Part shown: positions 55,642-63,909 of the stretch, piece after piece
Position numbering within the stretch: position 1 is the stretch's first letter
How the letters are laid out: the number at the start of each line of letters is the position of its first letter
From: [Eubacterium] siraeum
GTDB taxonomy: Bacteria > Bacillota > Clostridia > Oscillospirales > Ruminococcaceae
Length of the DNA stretch: 64,000 bases
Assembly (NCBI GenBank): GCA_025150425.1
Contig: CP102281.1
Span: forward strand, 2,418,001-2,482,000
Reading direction: 5' to 3'
Translations under genes and position numbers: made by a program
The notes under the pieces: generated by a model
Told to the model about the DNA's origin: nothing
Seen by the model: only the letters and a program-made list of their open reading frames with translations
The model's database searches: none

Positions 55642-56478
55642 TTACTTTCTCTTCTTAGCAACTACTACTGCACCTGTTGCGAGGAGTGCAACACCTGCAA
55701 CTGCTGCAACGCCTTCAACACCTGTGTTTGTGTTGGGCTTTGTAGAATCGCCTGCTGTGGGAGCTGTTGTGTCAGCGGGAGCTGTTGTATCAGCGGGAGC
55801 TGTTGTATCAGCAGGCTGCTGAGCGTCAAGACCTGAAACTGTAAATTCAATCTCTAAAGACTTTGTGGGGTATGCACCGTTATAACCATCTTTCTTAAGA
55901 GCATCGTTCCAGATGTTAGCGAACAGAACCTTTGTATGACCTGACTTCTTACCGTCTTCTGTATCAATGATAGGATCAGCAACTTCTGATGTTACTGTAC
56001 CGTCAACGATAATCTTGCAGTCAGAGAACTTAGCGATAGATTCACCGTCTTCGCCTGCGTCCTTGTTGAAAGGAATATCTGTTGAAACGAACAGAAGGTT
56101 GAATGCAGATGCACTGTCAAGTGCCCAGTCAAAGTCAGTAATACCAACCTTGTATGTGCCGTCCTTGTCGATCTGTACATCTGTGTATGTAGCAGGAATA
56201 ACATAGCCGCCACTACCATCCGGCATATCATCATCGAATTTGTCTTCATACTGAGGGAATGTTTCAGGGTCGTTACCGCCCCATACGATTACGCTGTTGA
56301 AGTACTTGCCGTCTGCAACGTCCTTACCATATGAAGCGTCATCAAAAGAGTTTCTGAATGAGTAGGGTGCTGTCTGGAAACCGATATAAGCATTATAAGT
56401 TTCTGCTGCTGCGCCTACTGTAAGTGTGCCTGCTACTGCCATTGCAGCTGCTGCACCGATGAATCTTTTCATCTTCAT
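55642..56478 (-). CDS. Secreted surface protein with NTNTG-type C-terminal anchor
   Basis: A 278-aa protein. A signal peptide (about 1-27, RFIGAAAAMAVAGTLTVGAAAE) leads to an acidic, beta-rich domain without a recognised family name (YIGFQTAPYSFRNSFDD; NSVIVWGGNDPETFPQY). A linker with three PADTTA units precedes a C-terminal PNTNTG motif, a hydrophobic Ala/Val stretch and KKRK. That order is a sorting signal, with TNTG where LPXTG would be; clostridial SrtB enzymes accept divergent xPxTG-like motifs. The start is ATG after GGAGG. It is a candidate substrate for the distant four-sortase cluster. Abundant expression is suggested by the consensus -10. Confidence 0.8.
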   Translation of the reverse strand: MKMKRFIGAAAAMAVAGTLTVGAAAETYNAYIGFQTAPYSFRNSFDDASYGKDVADGKYFNSVIVWGGNDPETFPQYEDKFDDDMPDGSGGYVIPATYTDVQIDKDGTYKVGITDFDWALDSASAFNLLFVSTDIPFNKDAGEDGESIAKFSDCKIIVDGTVTSEVADPIIDTEDGKKSGHTKVLFANIWNDALKKDGYNGAYPTKSLEIEFTVSGLDAQQPADTTAPADTTAPADTTAPTAGDSTKPNTNTGVEGVAAVAGVALLATGAVVVAKKRK

Positions 56479-56557
56479 TTTAATTACCTCCAAACAAATT
56501 GTATATGTTTCATTCTTATGAGTGTTGTTAAAAGTTTACAACATCCTCAATAAATTA

Positions 56558-56586
56558 ATTATAACCTCTGCCCACCAAAAAATCAA
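56558..56586 (-). promoter_or_regulatory. Promoter of the surface-protein gene
   Basis: Minus strand TTGATT, 17 bp, TATAAT, giving a leader of about 70 nt. Confidence 0.7.
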
Positions 56587-56670
56587 TATGCATTTTTCAC
56601 ACATTTACCACATAACTTTGAGTTATTTTGTACAATCAGGTTATCAAGTTATAACGCAGACCATTCTCGA

Positions 56671-56701
56671 TTGTCACCCATTTGTGCAGTTTGGTTGACA
56701 C
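56671..56701 (+). promoter_or_regulatory. BirA-like operator of bioY
   Basis: Inverted repeat TTGTCACCC...GGTTGACAC with 13 bp between arms, close to the Firmicutes BirA pattern TTGTTAACC-N-GGTTAACAA. The right arm covers the -35 box, so biotin-bound BirA would block the promoter. Confidence 0.65.
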
Positions 56702-56723
56702 AAAGCGCTGTCGGTGGTATTCT
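56695..56723 (+). promoter_or_regulatory. Sigma-A promoter of bioY
   Basis: TTGACA, 17 bp, TATTCT; the -35 lies inside the BirA-like operator. Confidence 0.8.
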
Positions 56724-56762
56724 GTTAAAGTCGTTTGACAAAATGGAAAGGAAACAAAAAAT

Positions 56763-57326
56763 ATGAACAGACAGAAAATCACAACAATCGTACTTTGTGC
56801 GCTCTTTGCGGCAATTACGGCAGTACTTTCGCAGATAGCGATACCGATGCCCTCCGGCGTACCGGTTACATTACAGACCTTTGCAATAGCCCTCTGCGGC
56901 TTTTATCTCTGCACGGCAAGAGCAACCGTTTCAACGGTCGTTTATGTTCTGCTCGGTGCGGTAGGCGTTCCCGTATTCAGCGGCTTCAAGGGCGGAATCG
57001 CTTCAATAGTAGGTCCTACGGGCGGATTTATAATCGGCTTTATCGCTATGGCGGCCATCAGCGGAATCGCATTCAGAAATATGCCCGAAAAGTTCCGTAT
57101 ACCGCTTAGAATAGCAATGGGCATCTTAGGCGTTGCCGCTTGCCATATCTGCGGATTTGTACAGTACGCTCTCGTTGCAGGCAAGGATCTGTTATCCAGC
57201 TTCCTGCTCGTATCCGCTCCCTATCTTATAAAGGATATAGCAAGCGTGGTTCTCGCATACTTTGCCGCTCTCGCAATTTCAAAGGCTCTGAAAAGAACAG
57301 GCTTTGCTCCAAGCGAACAGGCGTAA
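56763..57326 (+). CDS. bioY: Biotin transporter BioY (ECF S component)
   Basis: Substrate-binding membrane component of an ECF biotin importer. The 187-aa protein has six hydrophobic segments and the BioY pattern IPMPSGVPVTLQTFAIALCG (about 30-49), STVVYVLLGAVGVPVFSGFKGG and GPTGGFIIGFI. The shared EcfA/EcfT modules are not in the window. Regulation by biotin is supported by the BirA-like operator. AAAGGAAAC precedes the ATG. Confidence 0.94.
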   Translation: MNRQKITTIVLCALFAAITAVLSQIAIPMPSGVPVTLQTFAIALCGFYLCTARATVSTVVYVLLGAVGVPVFSGFKGGIASIVGPTGGFIIGFIAMAAISGIAFRNMPEKFRIPLRIAMGILGVAACHICGFVQYALVAGKDLLSSFLLVSAPYLIKDIASVVLAYFAALAISKALKRTGFAPSEQA

Positions 57327-57348
57327 TTGCAATATATTTATAAACATT

Positions 57349-57380
57349 AAAGGCAGTGCCGAGCGGCGCTGTCTTTTTGT
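57349..57380 (+). terminator. Intrinsic terminator of bioY
   Basis: GGCAGTGCC / GGCGCTGTC stem (with G-U pairs) followed by TTTTTGTTTTTT. Confidence 0.75.
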
Positions 57381-57520
57381 TTTTTATAGTGCAAACCGCT
57401 TTTCCCAAAACTTCAGCCGATTCTACAAAAGTATGAGATTCTGTTCTCAAGTCTTATTCACCCAACCGCCAACTGCCAGAACGGCGGAATTTACAGTGAC
57501 TTTCAGCCACCCACCCTGCT

Positions 57521-57549
57521 TTGACTTTTCTTCTGTTAAGTGCTATACT
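57521..57549 (+). promoter_or_regulatory. Sigma-A promoter of the MATE exporter
   Basis: TTGACT, 17 bp, TATACT, 37 bp before the start codon. Confidence 0.75.
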
Positions 57550-57585
57550 CTATAAATAGAAAGACAAAACACGGAGATACTATAA

Positions 57586-58944
57586 ATGGATAACAAATAC
57601 GAAGAACGGCTCGGCACAGCCTCGATGCTGCCTCTCATACTTAAAATGGCACTGCCGGGCTTTGCGGCACAGCTTATAAACCTGCTGTACAGCATAGTTG
57701 ACAGGGTCTTCATCGGACACATAGAACTTATCGGCACAGATGCGCTGGCAGGTATCGGTGTTACAAGTTCGATAATCATTCTTATCTCGGCATTTTCACA
57801 GATAGTCGGCGGTGGCGGCGCACCGCTCGCCTCAATAGCGCTCGGCAAGGGCGACCGTGAAAGAGCGCACAGGATACTCGGCAACGGCTTTTCACTGCTC
57901 GTGCTGTTTACTGTAGTAACATCGGGCATAACCTACATCTTTATGGAGCCCCTGCTCCGCCTTATCGGCGCAAGCGACGCTACTATCGGCTATGCCACAG
58001 ACTACCTCTCGGTATACCTTACAGGCACGCTGTTCGTAATGTTCGCAACCGGACTTAATTCGTTCATAAATGCACAGGGCAGACCCGGAATTTCAATGAT
58101 AGCCGTAATAATCGGCGCAATCCTCAACATAGGCCTTGATCCGCTTTTTATCTATGTGTTCGGTATGGGCGTAACGGGCGCCGCTCTCGCAACGGTAATA
58201 TCACAGGCTGTAAGTGCCTTTGTAATAGTCGGCTTTCTTGTATCCGACAAAGCGACTTTGAAAATAAAGCCGAAATATCTTAAGCCCGATATAAAAATAA
58301 TCGGCTCGCTGTTCGCACTCGGAATCGCCCCGTTTATAATGGCAAGTACGGAAAGCCTTGTCGGCTTCGTCCTCAACGGCTCGCTGAGCGCATACGGCGA
58401 TATATACGTCAGCACCCTTACGGTAATGCAGAGCGCAATGCAGTTTGCCGCCGTGCCTCTGAGCGGCTTTGCGCAGGGCTTTGTTCCGATAGTCAGCTAC
58501 AATTACGGCAAGGGCAACACCGACCGTGTCCGCCTCTGTTTTAAATATTCCGTGATAATTATGTTCTCGTTCTTCGCCCTGACAAACCTGTTTATGATTA
58601 CCTTCCCCGAATTTGTCGCAGGAATGTTCACAGACGATACCGCACTTATAAAAACAGTCGGCAGAATGATGCCTCTTTTCCTTACGGGCATGACCATATT
58701 CGGACTTCAGCGTACCTGCCAGAATATGTTCGTTGCTCTCGGTCAGGCTAAAATTTCACTGTTCATAGCCCTTTTGCGTAAAGTGATACTGCTTATCCCT
58801 CTCGCCCTTATCCTGCCGAATTTTCTCGGTGTAAAGGGTGTATATCTCGCTGAATCCGTAGCGGATGCTACCTCGGCAATCTGCTGTACCGTTATCTTCA
58901 CTCTTACCTTCCGCAAGATACTCAAAAAGCGTGAGCAGACATAA
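57586..58944 (+). CDS. MATE-family multidrug/cation exporter
   Basis: A 452-aa membrane protein with twelve predicted helices in two MatE halves. Family marks are MALPGFAAQLINLLYSIVDRVFIGH near residue 22, IGTDALAGIGV, a GVTGAALATVISQAVSA segment at the end of the first half, and the second-half PLSGFAQGFVPIVSYNYGKGN. MATE proteins export drugs or metabolites using Na+ or H+; the substrate is unknown. CGGAGATAC precedes the ATG. Single-gene unit with its own promoter and terminator. Confidence 0.93.
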   Translation: MDNKYEERLGTASMLPLILKMALPGFAAQLINLLYSIVDRVFIGHIELIGTDALAGIGVTSSIIILISAFSQIVGGGGAPLASIALGKGDRERAHRILGNGFSLLVLFTVVTSGITYIFMEPLLRLIGASDATIGYATDYLSVYLTGTLFVMFATGLNSFINAQGRPGISMIAVIIGAILNIGLDPLFIYVFGMGVTGAALATVISQAVSAFVIVGFLVSDKATLKIKPKYLKPDIKIIGSLFALGIAPFIMASTESLVGFVLNGSLSAYGDIYVSTLTVMQSAMQFAAVPLSGFAQGFVPIVSYNYGKGNTDRVRLCFKYSVIIMFSFFALTNLFMITFPEFVAGMFTDDTALIKTVGRMMPLFLTGMTIFGLQRTCQNMFVALGQAKISLFIALLRKVILLIPLALILPNFLGVKGVYLAESVADATSAICCTVIFTLTFRKILKKREQT

Positions 58945-58955
58945 ATTAAACAATC

Positions 58956-58999
58956 AAGCGGTCACAGGGAAAGATACAGCCCCGTGACCGCTTTTTCTT
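58956..58999 (+). terminator. Intrinsic terminator of the MATE gene
   Basis: Stem AAGCGGTCAC/GTGACCGCTT with an extra CAGGG/CCC pairing, followed by TTTCTT. Confidence 0.85.
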
Positions 59000-59011
59000 A
59001 TACGATTTTCA

Positions 59012-59050
59012 AGCACCGCCTGCACGTTTCCCGTGCCGGCGGTGCTTTTA
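59012..59050 (+). terminator. Second hairpin between the MATE gene and the ABC operon
   Basis: AGCACCGCC/GGCGGTGCT with inner GCACG/CGTGC pairing and a TTTTA tail on the plus strand; probably a second terminator and perhaps a boundary for the convergent operon. Confidence 0.6.
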
Positions 59051-59053
59051 TGT

Positions 59054-60121
59054 TTATTTATTGAATATCAGAATTTTTTGTTTTTCTATATCAAATACAG
59101 CCATACTCTCCTCACTTATATTTGTGAGTATGAGCCACTTTTCGCTTGCATTATGAATACCCGAATATCCGTCCGCCGTCTTTTCTCCTTTTGCTTCAAT
59201 ATCACTCGTTTTATAGAGCGAATTTTCGCTTATATAATAAAAACTGCCGTCCGCATATGTAACATCATCTATGTATTCGGGCACGTTTTTAACATATTCC
59301 CCGAACTTTATAACGACCTGTCCGTCTGTACTGCTGTAGCCTATGATAATATCATCACTGCACACCTGACAGGAAGGAACCGCAAGTGATGATTTATCAC
59401 TTATTGTCTTATCAACGGACAGATCGCTTTCACTTATCCGGACTATCCCATCGTCCCCCTGAACGTATATGTAATTATCATAAATACCCACATAGTCGCT
59501 GCAGCTTTTATCGTATACTGTCTGCCTTATCCCGGTAAGCGGATCAAGTCTTATCGGTCGGCGTTCATAATCATAGCCGTAGATATATCCCTTATGAGCA
59601 TAGAAATTGCTGAAATCATCAAACGCCGCATAAGTGTCTTCGTTTATAAGCGGCTCGCCGTTTTTAATATCCGTGTTATTTTCATTATACTGCTTTATTC
59701 TGACAGTATGCTTTACCTCGCCCGCAAAATTCAGATAGTACACAGTCGAATATGATATATCGCCATCATAGCAGTCACGGTTTTTTGCTCCCTCCTGCGA
59801 CATCATTATAAACCCTGCGGGGATAACGCCGTAGTTTGTCGCAGGCACACCGCTGTTGTGAATGTTAAGTGCTGTATCGGTTACCTGCTCATAATCGATC
59901 ACTTTCGTTACCGTGAGTGCTTTTGTGTCATACTCCCATATGCCTGGGTGTTCCGAATAATCCGGGATATAAAAGCAATCCCCCTGCGTTTTTACGAAAA
60001 ACGGATTTGTGTTTCCCGTAGTTTCATAAAACGTGCAGTCAAAGCTGTCCACACAGCCCGACATACAAAGCGCGGTAACTATTGCCGCCGCAATTATTGC
60101 TGTTATTCTTCGTTCTTTCAT
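59054..60121 (-). CDS. Hypothetical lipoprotein of an ABC-transporter operon
   Basis: A 355-aa protein with signal and lipobox MSGC (Cys about 22). The mature part is rich in beta-type stretches with repeated YDY/IYVQGDDGIVRI and YYISENSLYKTS patterns, suggesting a beta-propeller like those of DUF5050-type proteins; no catalytic residues stand out. It begins 12 bp after the adjacent permease gene and is the last of the operon. Role unknown, possibly an envelope accessory of the exporter. Confidence 0.7.
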   Translation of the reverse strand: MKERRITAIIAAAIVTALCMSGCVDSFDCTFYETTGNTNPFFVKTQGDCFYIPDYSEHPGIWEYDTKALTVTKVIDYEQVTDTALNIHNSGVPATNYGVIPAGFIMMSQEGAKNRDCYDGDISYSTVYYLNFAGEVKHTVRIKQYNENNTDIKNGEPLINEDTYAAFDDFSNFYAHKGYIYGYDYERRPIRLDPLTGIRQTVYDKSCSDYVGIYDNYIYVQGDDGIVRISESDLSVDKTISDKSSLAVPSCQVCSDDIIIGYSSTDGQVVIKFGEYVKNVPEYIDDVTYADGSFYYISENSLYKTSDIEAKGEKTADGYSGIHNASEKWLILTNISEESMAVFDIEKQKILIFNK

Positions 60122-60133
60122 AATACCTCCACA

Positions 60134-61216
60134 TTACCTGATTTTATCCGAGCTTACCGCAGTGAAAACAGCGAGCATCACCGTGAGTATAACCGTTACC
60201 GCCATATGAAGCCAAAGCGAATCATATCCTCCGAGCCACACCGCATTCAATATATGCGTATCTATATCGGCAAAGCCGAGCGGCAGAAAACAGCTTACTG
60301 ACGGTACGGTAGCTTTCAGCACCGCAGACAGCATAAGTATCCCGAGCGAAATTGTGAAATAGCGGTATGTGTCCCTTGCCGCTTTTGCGATGATGAAAAA
60401 TATGCAGAACATATTTACCGCTGTCATAATTCTGAACGCAAGTGAACATACAAGATAATTCCCGAGTGAAAGCTCTGTAAAGCAGGTCGTGAATTTTTTA
60501 ATTCCCTGTATCATCAGTGAAAACAGATCCCCCGACATCATAACATCGGATATCACCACATCTGCGGCAAACGAAATAACCGTAATCACTACCGTCAGCA
60601 CAAACCAGAACCAAAACCTCAGCCTTGCCGTTTTACTTCCGTTCGCCGTTATCACTTCACATCTGTCCGTGCCAAGCTCAAAGCTGCGCAAAAATCCAAG
60701 TGCCGTTATAAGCAGTGCCGTTACAGCCGTAAGATCAAACCCCGTGATATTATAATAGCTGTCCCACACCTCGTTTATCACAAGAGATGGTGTATCAAGC
60801 CTTTTATACGCATCAAGATTATCATAATAGCGTTCTGAGGGTACATCGTGCGTTATGCCTGTGCCGTATTTCGCATTATCTATATATTCCTGAGCCTTCT
60901 GCAAGGTATACAGGTTTCCGTCAAGTATAAAGCCGATATTCTTCTCCTTATCAAGCTTCGTCTGAAGAGCGACAGGGTCGCTGCTTTCAAGGATAGCCTT
61001 CTGACTTTCCTCGACAGCTATCTCATCAAGCTTTGCTTCAGCCGCATTATGTTCCATACCCGCCACTGTCTGTGCTCTCACGCAAGCATCCTGATAAAGC
61101 CTTGCGTTTCCGCTGTCATTTTTCAAAAACGGTTTGACCATAATTATCACAAGCAGCATCGCTGATACTGCTATAAGCTTGCCGCCCGCATCAAACCGCA
61201 AAAACGCTTTAAACAT
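60134..61216 (-). CDS. ABC-2-like membrane permease, subunit 2
   Basis: A 360-aa protein. One membrane segment near the N-terminus (about 15-30) is followed by an extracytoplasmic region of ~130 residues and then about five more membrane segments (ALLITALGFLRSFELG; FWFVLTVVITVISFAAD; and others). This layout is that of ABC-2 exporters with an extracellular loop. It overlaps the upstream permease and starts at ATG after GGCGGAG, the same ribosome-site pattern as its partner. Substrate unknown. Confidence 0.75.
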   Translation of the reverse strand: MFKAFLRFDAGGKLIAVSAMLLVIIMVKPFLKNDSGNARLYQDACVRAQTVAGMEHNAAEAKLDEIAVEESQKAILESSDPVALQTKLDKEKNIGFILDGNLYTLQKAQEYIDNAKYGTGITHDVPSERYYDNLDAYKRLDTPSLVINEVWDSYYNITGFDLTAVTALLITALGFLRSFELGTDRCEVITANGSKTARLRFWFWFVLTVVITVISFAADVVISDVMMSGDLFSLMIQGIKKFTTCFTELSLGNYLVCSLAFRIMTAVNMFCIFFIIAKAARDTYRYFTISLGILMLSAVLKATVPSVSCFLPLGFADIDTHILNAVWLGGYDSLWLHMAVTVILTVMLAVFTAVSSDKIR

Positions 61217-62498
61217 CACACTCCGCCTTTCCGAAAGTTACAGATGTACCTGCTGATGTACGAACTCTGCACAGAATGCGCCCCGTTATAATAACAATGG
61301 CAGTAACAGCTGAAAACGCCGCAATAAAACAAGCCGTGCACAGCACTATATCCGGCACTGCGATATTAAATATCACCGTCAGATCTGCTCTGTCAAAGCA
61401 GTCTGCAAAATTTCCCGTAACAAACCGACCGAGCGCTCCTACCGCCGTATCTCCCGCAGTCACATATGCCGTATAAATCGGAAAAGCCGATACGATACCG
61501 CACACCGCCGCAGATATGACATCAAGCGGACAAATAGCGGAAATAAATGCGAACAGCGAAAATGCAAGCAGATAATAGCAATATCTTGCCGCCGCCATAA
61601 CAAGCAGATACTGCCATACGTTAAGCGGGAACACAGAATACGCCGCACTCTTAAGCACCTGGCACGGCATAAACAGCACATCGGCAGTGCCCGCCCCCGA
61701 TAATATGAACAGAAGATACAAAACGCAGTACAAAATATACGCCGCAGTCATAATAACAAGGTGGGATAAGTACTGCACGGCAAAGAACTTCCCCGCCCCG
61801 CATTTTGTCGTTTTAATGAAATCAAGATATCCCGACTGTCTGTAGCCCGAATACATACGACAGCACAGCACCGCCACGAAAAATATGAACAGCACATCCT
61901 TTGCAAAGCTCTCCGAAAATATATCCGCACTGACAAGCGGTGCTATACTGTCGGGTTTTTCGGGAATTTCAGAGATATAGGAAAGTATTTTTTCACTTTT
62001 GATCTTGTCGGCATTGCTTGTGCCGGTTCTTGCAAGCATTCGCTCGTTTATCGTCCTTTTTTCGCTCAGCCGCTCCTCATATCTCAGCATAGGAGCATAA
62101 TAATCGTACATATCCGACATCATTTCATAGTCGTTTATAACCGTATCGGCAAATCTTCCCGGCATTGAATACTGCCGATTCCGCCATATATTCTCTGCTT
62201 CACTGAAAGAATAATCACCCGCAAGCAGAGCCATCAGCTTATCCTCCGACAGATCATCTGTATCTATCCCCTCAAGGTTATCTATAGAAAAAAACTTATT
62301 GCGCGCGCTTTCATAATCGGCAGGATATTGTGTCAAAAATTCATCGGCGGTCATTTTGCTTACATATTTCTGTTCATATACATTCCACTTAAACGCCTCA
62401 GCCGACGATGTGTACAGATATATAAACGCTATACTTACAACCATTATAAAGGCGAATGCGGCTGACGGCAGTCGTTCACGGAGCATCGTTTTAAGCAT
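61209..62498 (-). CDS. ABC-2-like membrane permease, subunit 1
   Basis: A 429-aa protein with the same topology as the next gene: a first helix (about 16-35), a large extracytoplasmic loop (~170 residues) and about six C-terminal helices, including DVLFIFFVAVLCCRMYSGYRQSGYLDFIKTT. A heterodimeric exporter formed with the ATPase upstream is likely. The ATG follows GGCGGAG and overlaps the ATPase stop; 17 earlier in-frame codons fall within the ATPase gene. Substrate unknown. Confidence 0.78.
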   Translation of the reverse strand: MLKTMLRERLPSAAFAFIMVVSIAFIYLYTSSAEAFKWNVYEQKYVSKMTADEFLTQYPADYESARNKFFSIDNLEGIDTDDLSEDKLMALLAGDYSFSEAENIWRNRQYSMPGRFADTVINDYEMMSDMYDYYAPMLRYEERLSEKRTINERMLARTGTSNADKIKSEKILSYISEIPEKPDSIAPLVSADIFSESFAKDVLFIFFVAVLCCRMYSGYRQSGYLDFIKTTKCGAGKFFAVQYLSHLVIMTAAYILYCVLYLLFILSGAGTADVLFMPCQVLKSAAYSVFPLNVWQYLLVMAAARYCYYLLAFSLFAFISAICPLDVISAAVCGIVSAFPIYTAYVTAGDTAVGALGRFVTGNFADCFDRADLTVIFNIAVPDIVLCTACFIAAFSAVTAIVIITGRILCRVRTSAGTSVTFGKAECDV

Positions 62499-63204
62499 AA
62501 GCTCCGCCCTTTCCGATAACCTCCAGATAATAACGTGACATATCCTCAATGCCCTCGTTTTTCCGACTTACTATCACCTTTCCGTTATCGATTATGTGCA
62601 CCGTATCCGAAATATCCTCGATATCGGAAACTATATGCGTAGACACTATCACTATGGCGTTTTCTCCGAGCGACTTTATTGTCTTTTTCAGCTCCTCACG
62701 CTCCGCAATATCAAGTCCCGCGCTCGGCTCGTCAAGAATTATCACCTGCGGCTCGTTCATTATTGTCTGTGCTATAAAAACACGCTGTCTGAGTCCGCCA
62801 GATAATTCCTTCAGCTTTTTAGCTTTACAGTCAAGCACATTCAGCCTTTTGAGAGAATTATCGATAACCGCCTGTCTGTCCTTGCCGCTCATTCCTTTCA
62901 GTGCCGCATTATAAAGCATATAGTCATTCACCGTCACAGACGGGAAATAGGGCTGATGCTGAAACAGCACAGACATCACCTTGCGATACTCCGTCCCGAG
63001 CGAACAAATCTCCCTGCCGTCATAATACACCGCGCCGCCTGTCGGCGACAGAGCGGTACTTATTATATTCATCATAGTGGATTTTCCGCTTCCGTTAGCG
63101 CCGAGCAATGCGTTTACCCCGACCGTAAAATCAAGCGTGACCGCGTCCAATGCTTTCTTGCCTTTATAGCTTTTAGTCAGATTTTCTATATGTAACAGTG
63201 GCAT
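62491..63204 (-). CDS. ABC transporter ATP-binding protein
   Basis: A 237-aa ATPase: Walker A GANGSGKST (about 37), Q-loop VLFQHQPYFPSVTV, signature LSGGLRQRV, Walker B VIILDEPSAGLDI, H-loop VSTHIV. It is of the gliding/bacitracin-export (CcmA-like) class. The ATG follows AAAGGAAAGAAA; a longer frame adds six residues with no ribosome site. It energises the two permeases immediately downstream. Confidence 0.92.
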   Translation of the reverse strand: MPLLHIENLTKSYKGKKALDAVTLDFTVGVNALLGANGSGKSTMMNIISTALSPTGGAVYYDGREICSLGTEYRKVMSVLFQHQPYFPSVTVNDYMLYNAALKGMSGKDRQAVIDNSLKRLNVLDCKAKKLKELSGGLRQRVFIAQTIMNEPQVIILDEPSAGLDIAEREELKKTIKSLGENAIVIVSTHIVSDIEDISDTVHIIDNGKVIVSRKNEGIEDMSRYYLEVIGKGGAYA

Positions 63205-63218
63205 TTTCTTTCCTTTCA

Positions 63219-63905
63219 TCAAACGTCCGTAAAGCGGGTATGCTCTACAAGACCGATAACAGTCTGTTTATCCTTACTGCACGAATAAATCATAATGCAA
63301 TCGTCATATACGATACAACAGCAATGCCGACCGTCACCTGTCGCATAGTAAAACCCGCTGTGTCCGTTTATCGTTATGTCAGTCGGCAGAACCGATGCGC
63401 TTTCCGTGTTTATGCATATGTCACCCTTGAATACACTCGCGACCCACTGCGATATTATAACATCGCCGCCGTTTTTATCGGTATAATAAACGCTGTAATT
63501 GGTATCGGTATCGCACAAAATCTGCTCGCTGTATCCGAAAAGTGCATCTTCTATTGTGTAACGGCTCGTCAGTGTTTCGGGATACCCGCTTATATCGCCG
63601 AAATAATATACCTGCGACTGCTCTTTATGCGGTGTTAAATTGAACCCGCCCGCGCTTATATAATCGGTAAAGCCGACAATATACGAAATAGCGATCACGG
63701 TCATAATAAAAGCGTACTTCATTGCCCTGCGCTGATACACTGTATGTATATCAGCCGATCTGCGCACCCGTGCGTATTTTCTGATTATTCTTTTTCTGCG
63801 TCTGATGTAACGCTTTGAAAAGCTGTGCTCCGCCTCTTTACCCGGAACAGCCTCAGCAAACTCACTGAGGATATAATCTCTTATCCTGCTATCCGTACAG
63901 TTCAT
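63219..63905 (-). CDS. DUF4367-type membrane protein, probable anti-sigma factor
   Basis: A 228-aa protein. A basic N-terminal cytoplasmic part (SKRYIRRRKRIIRKYARVRR) precedes one membrane segment (about 64-82, AFIMTVIAISYIVGF). The extracytoplasmic part resembles DUF4367: NGHSGFYYATGDGRHCCCIVYDD and IISQW...INTESA. Its start overlaps the ribosome site region of the ECF sigma gene, with only 4 bp between, the usual pairing of sigma factor and membrane regulator. GGGGTGAAG precedes the ATG. Confidence 0.8.
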   Translation of the reverse strand: MNCTDSRIRDYILSEFAEAVPGKEAEHSFSKRYIRRRKRIIRKYARVRRSADIHTVYQRRAMKYAFIMTVIAISYIVGFTDYISAGGFNLTPHKEQSQVYYFGDISGYPETLTSRYTIEDALFGYSEQILCDTDTNYSVYYTDKNGGDVIISQWVASVFKGDICINTESASVLPTDITINGHSGFYYATGDGRHCCCIVYDDCIMIYSCSKDKQTVIGLVEHTRFTDV

Positions 63906-63909
63906 ATCT

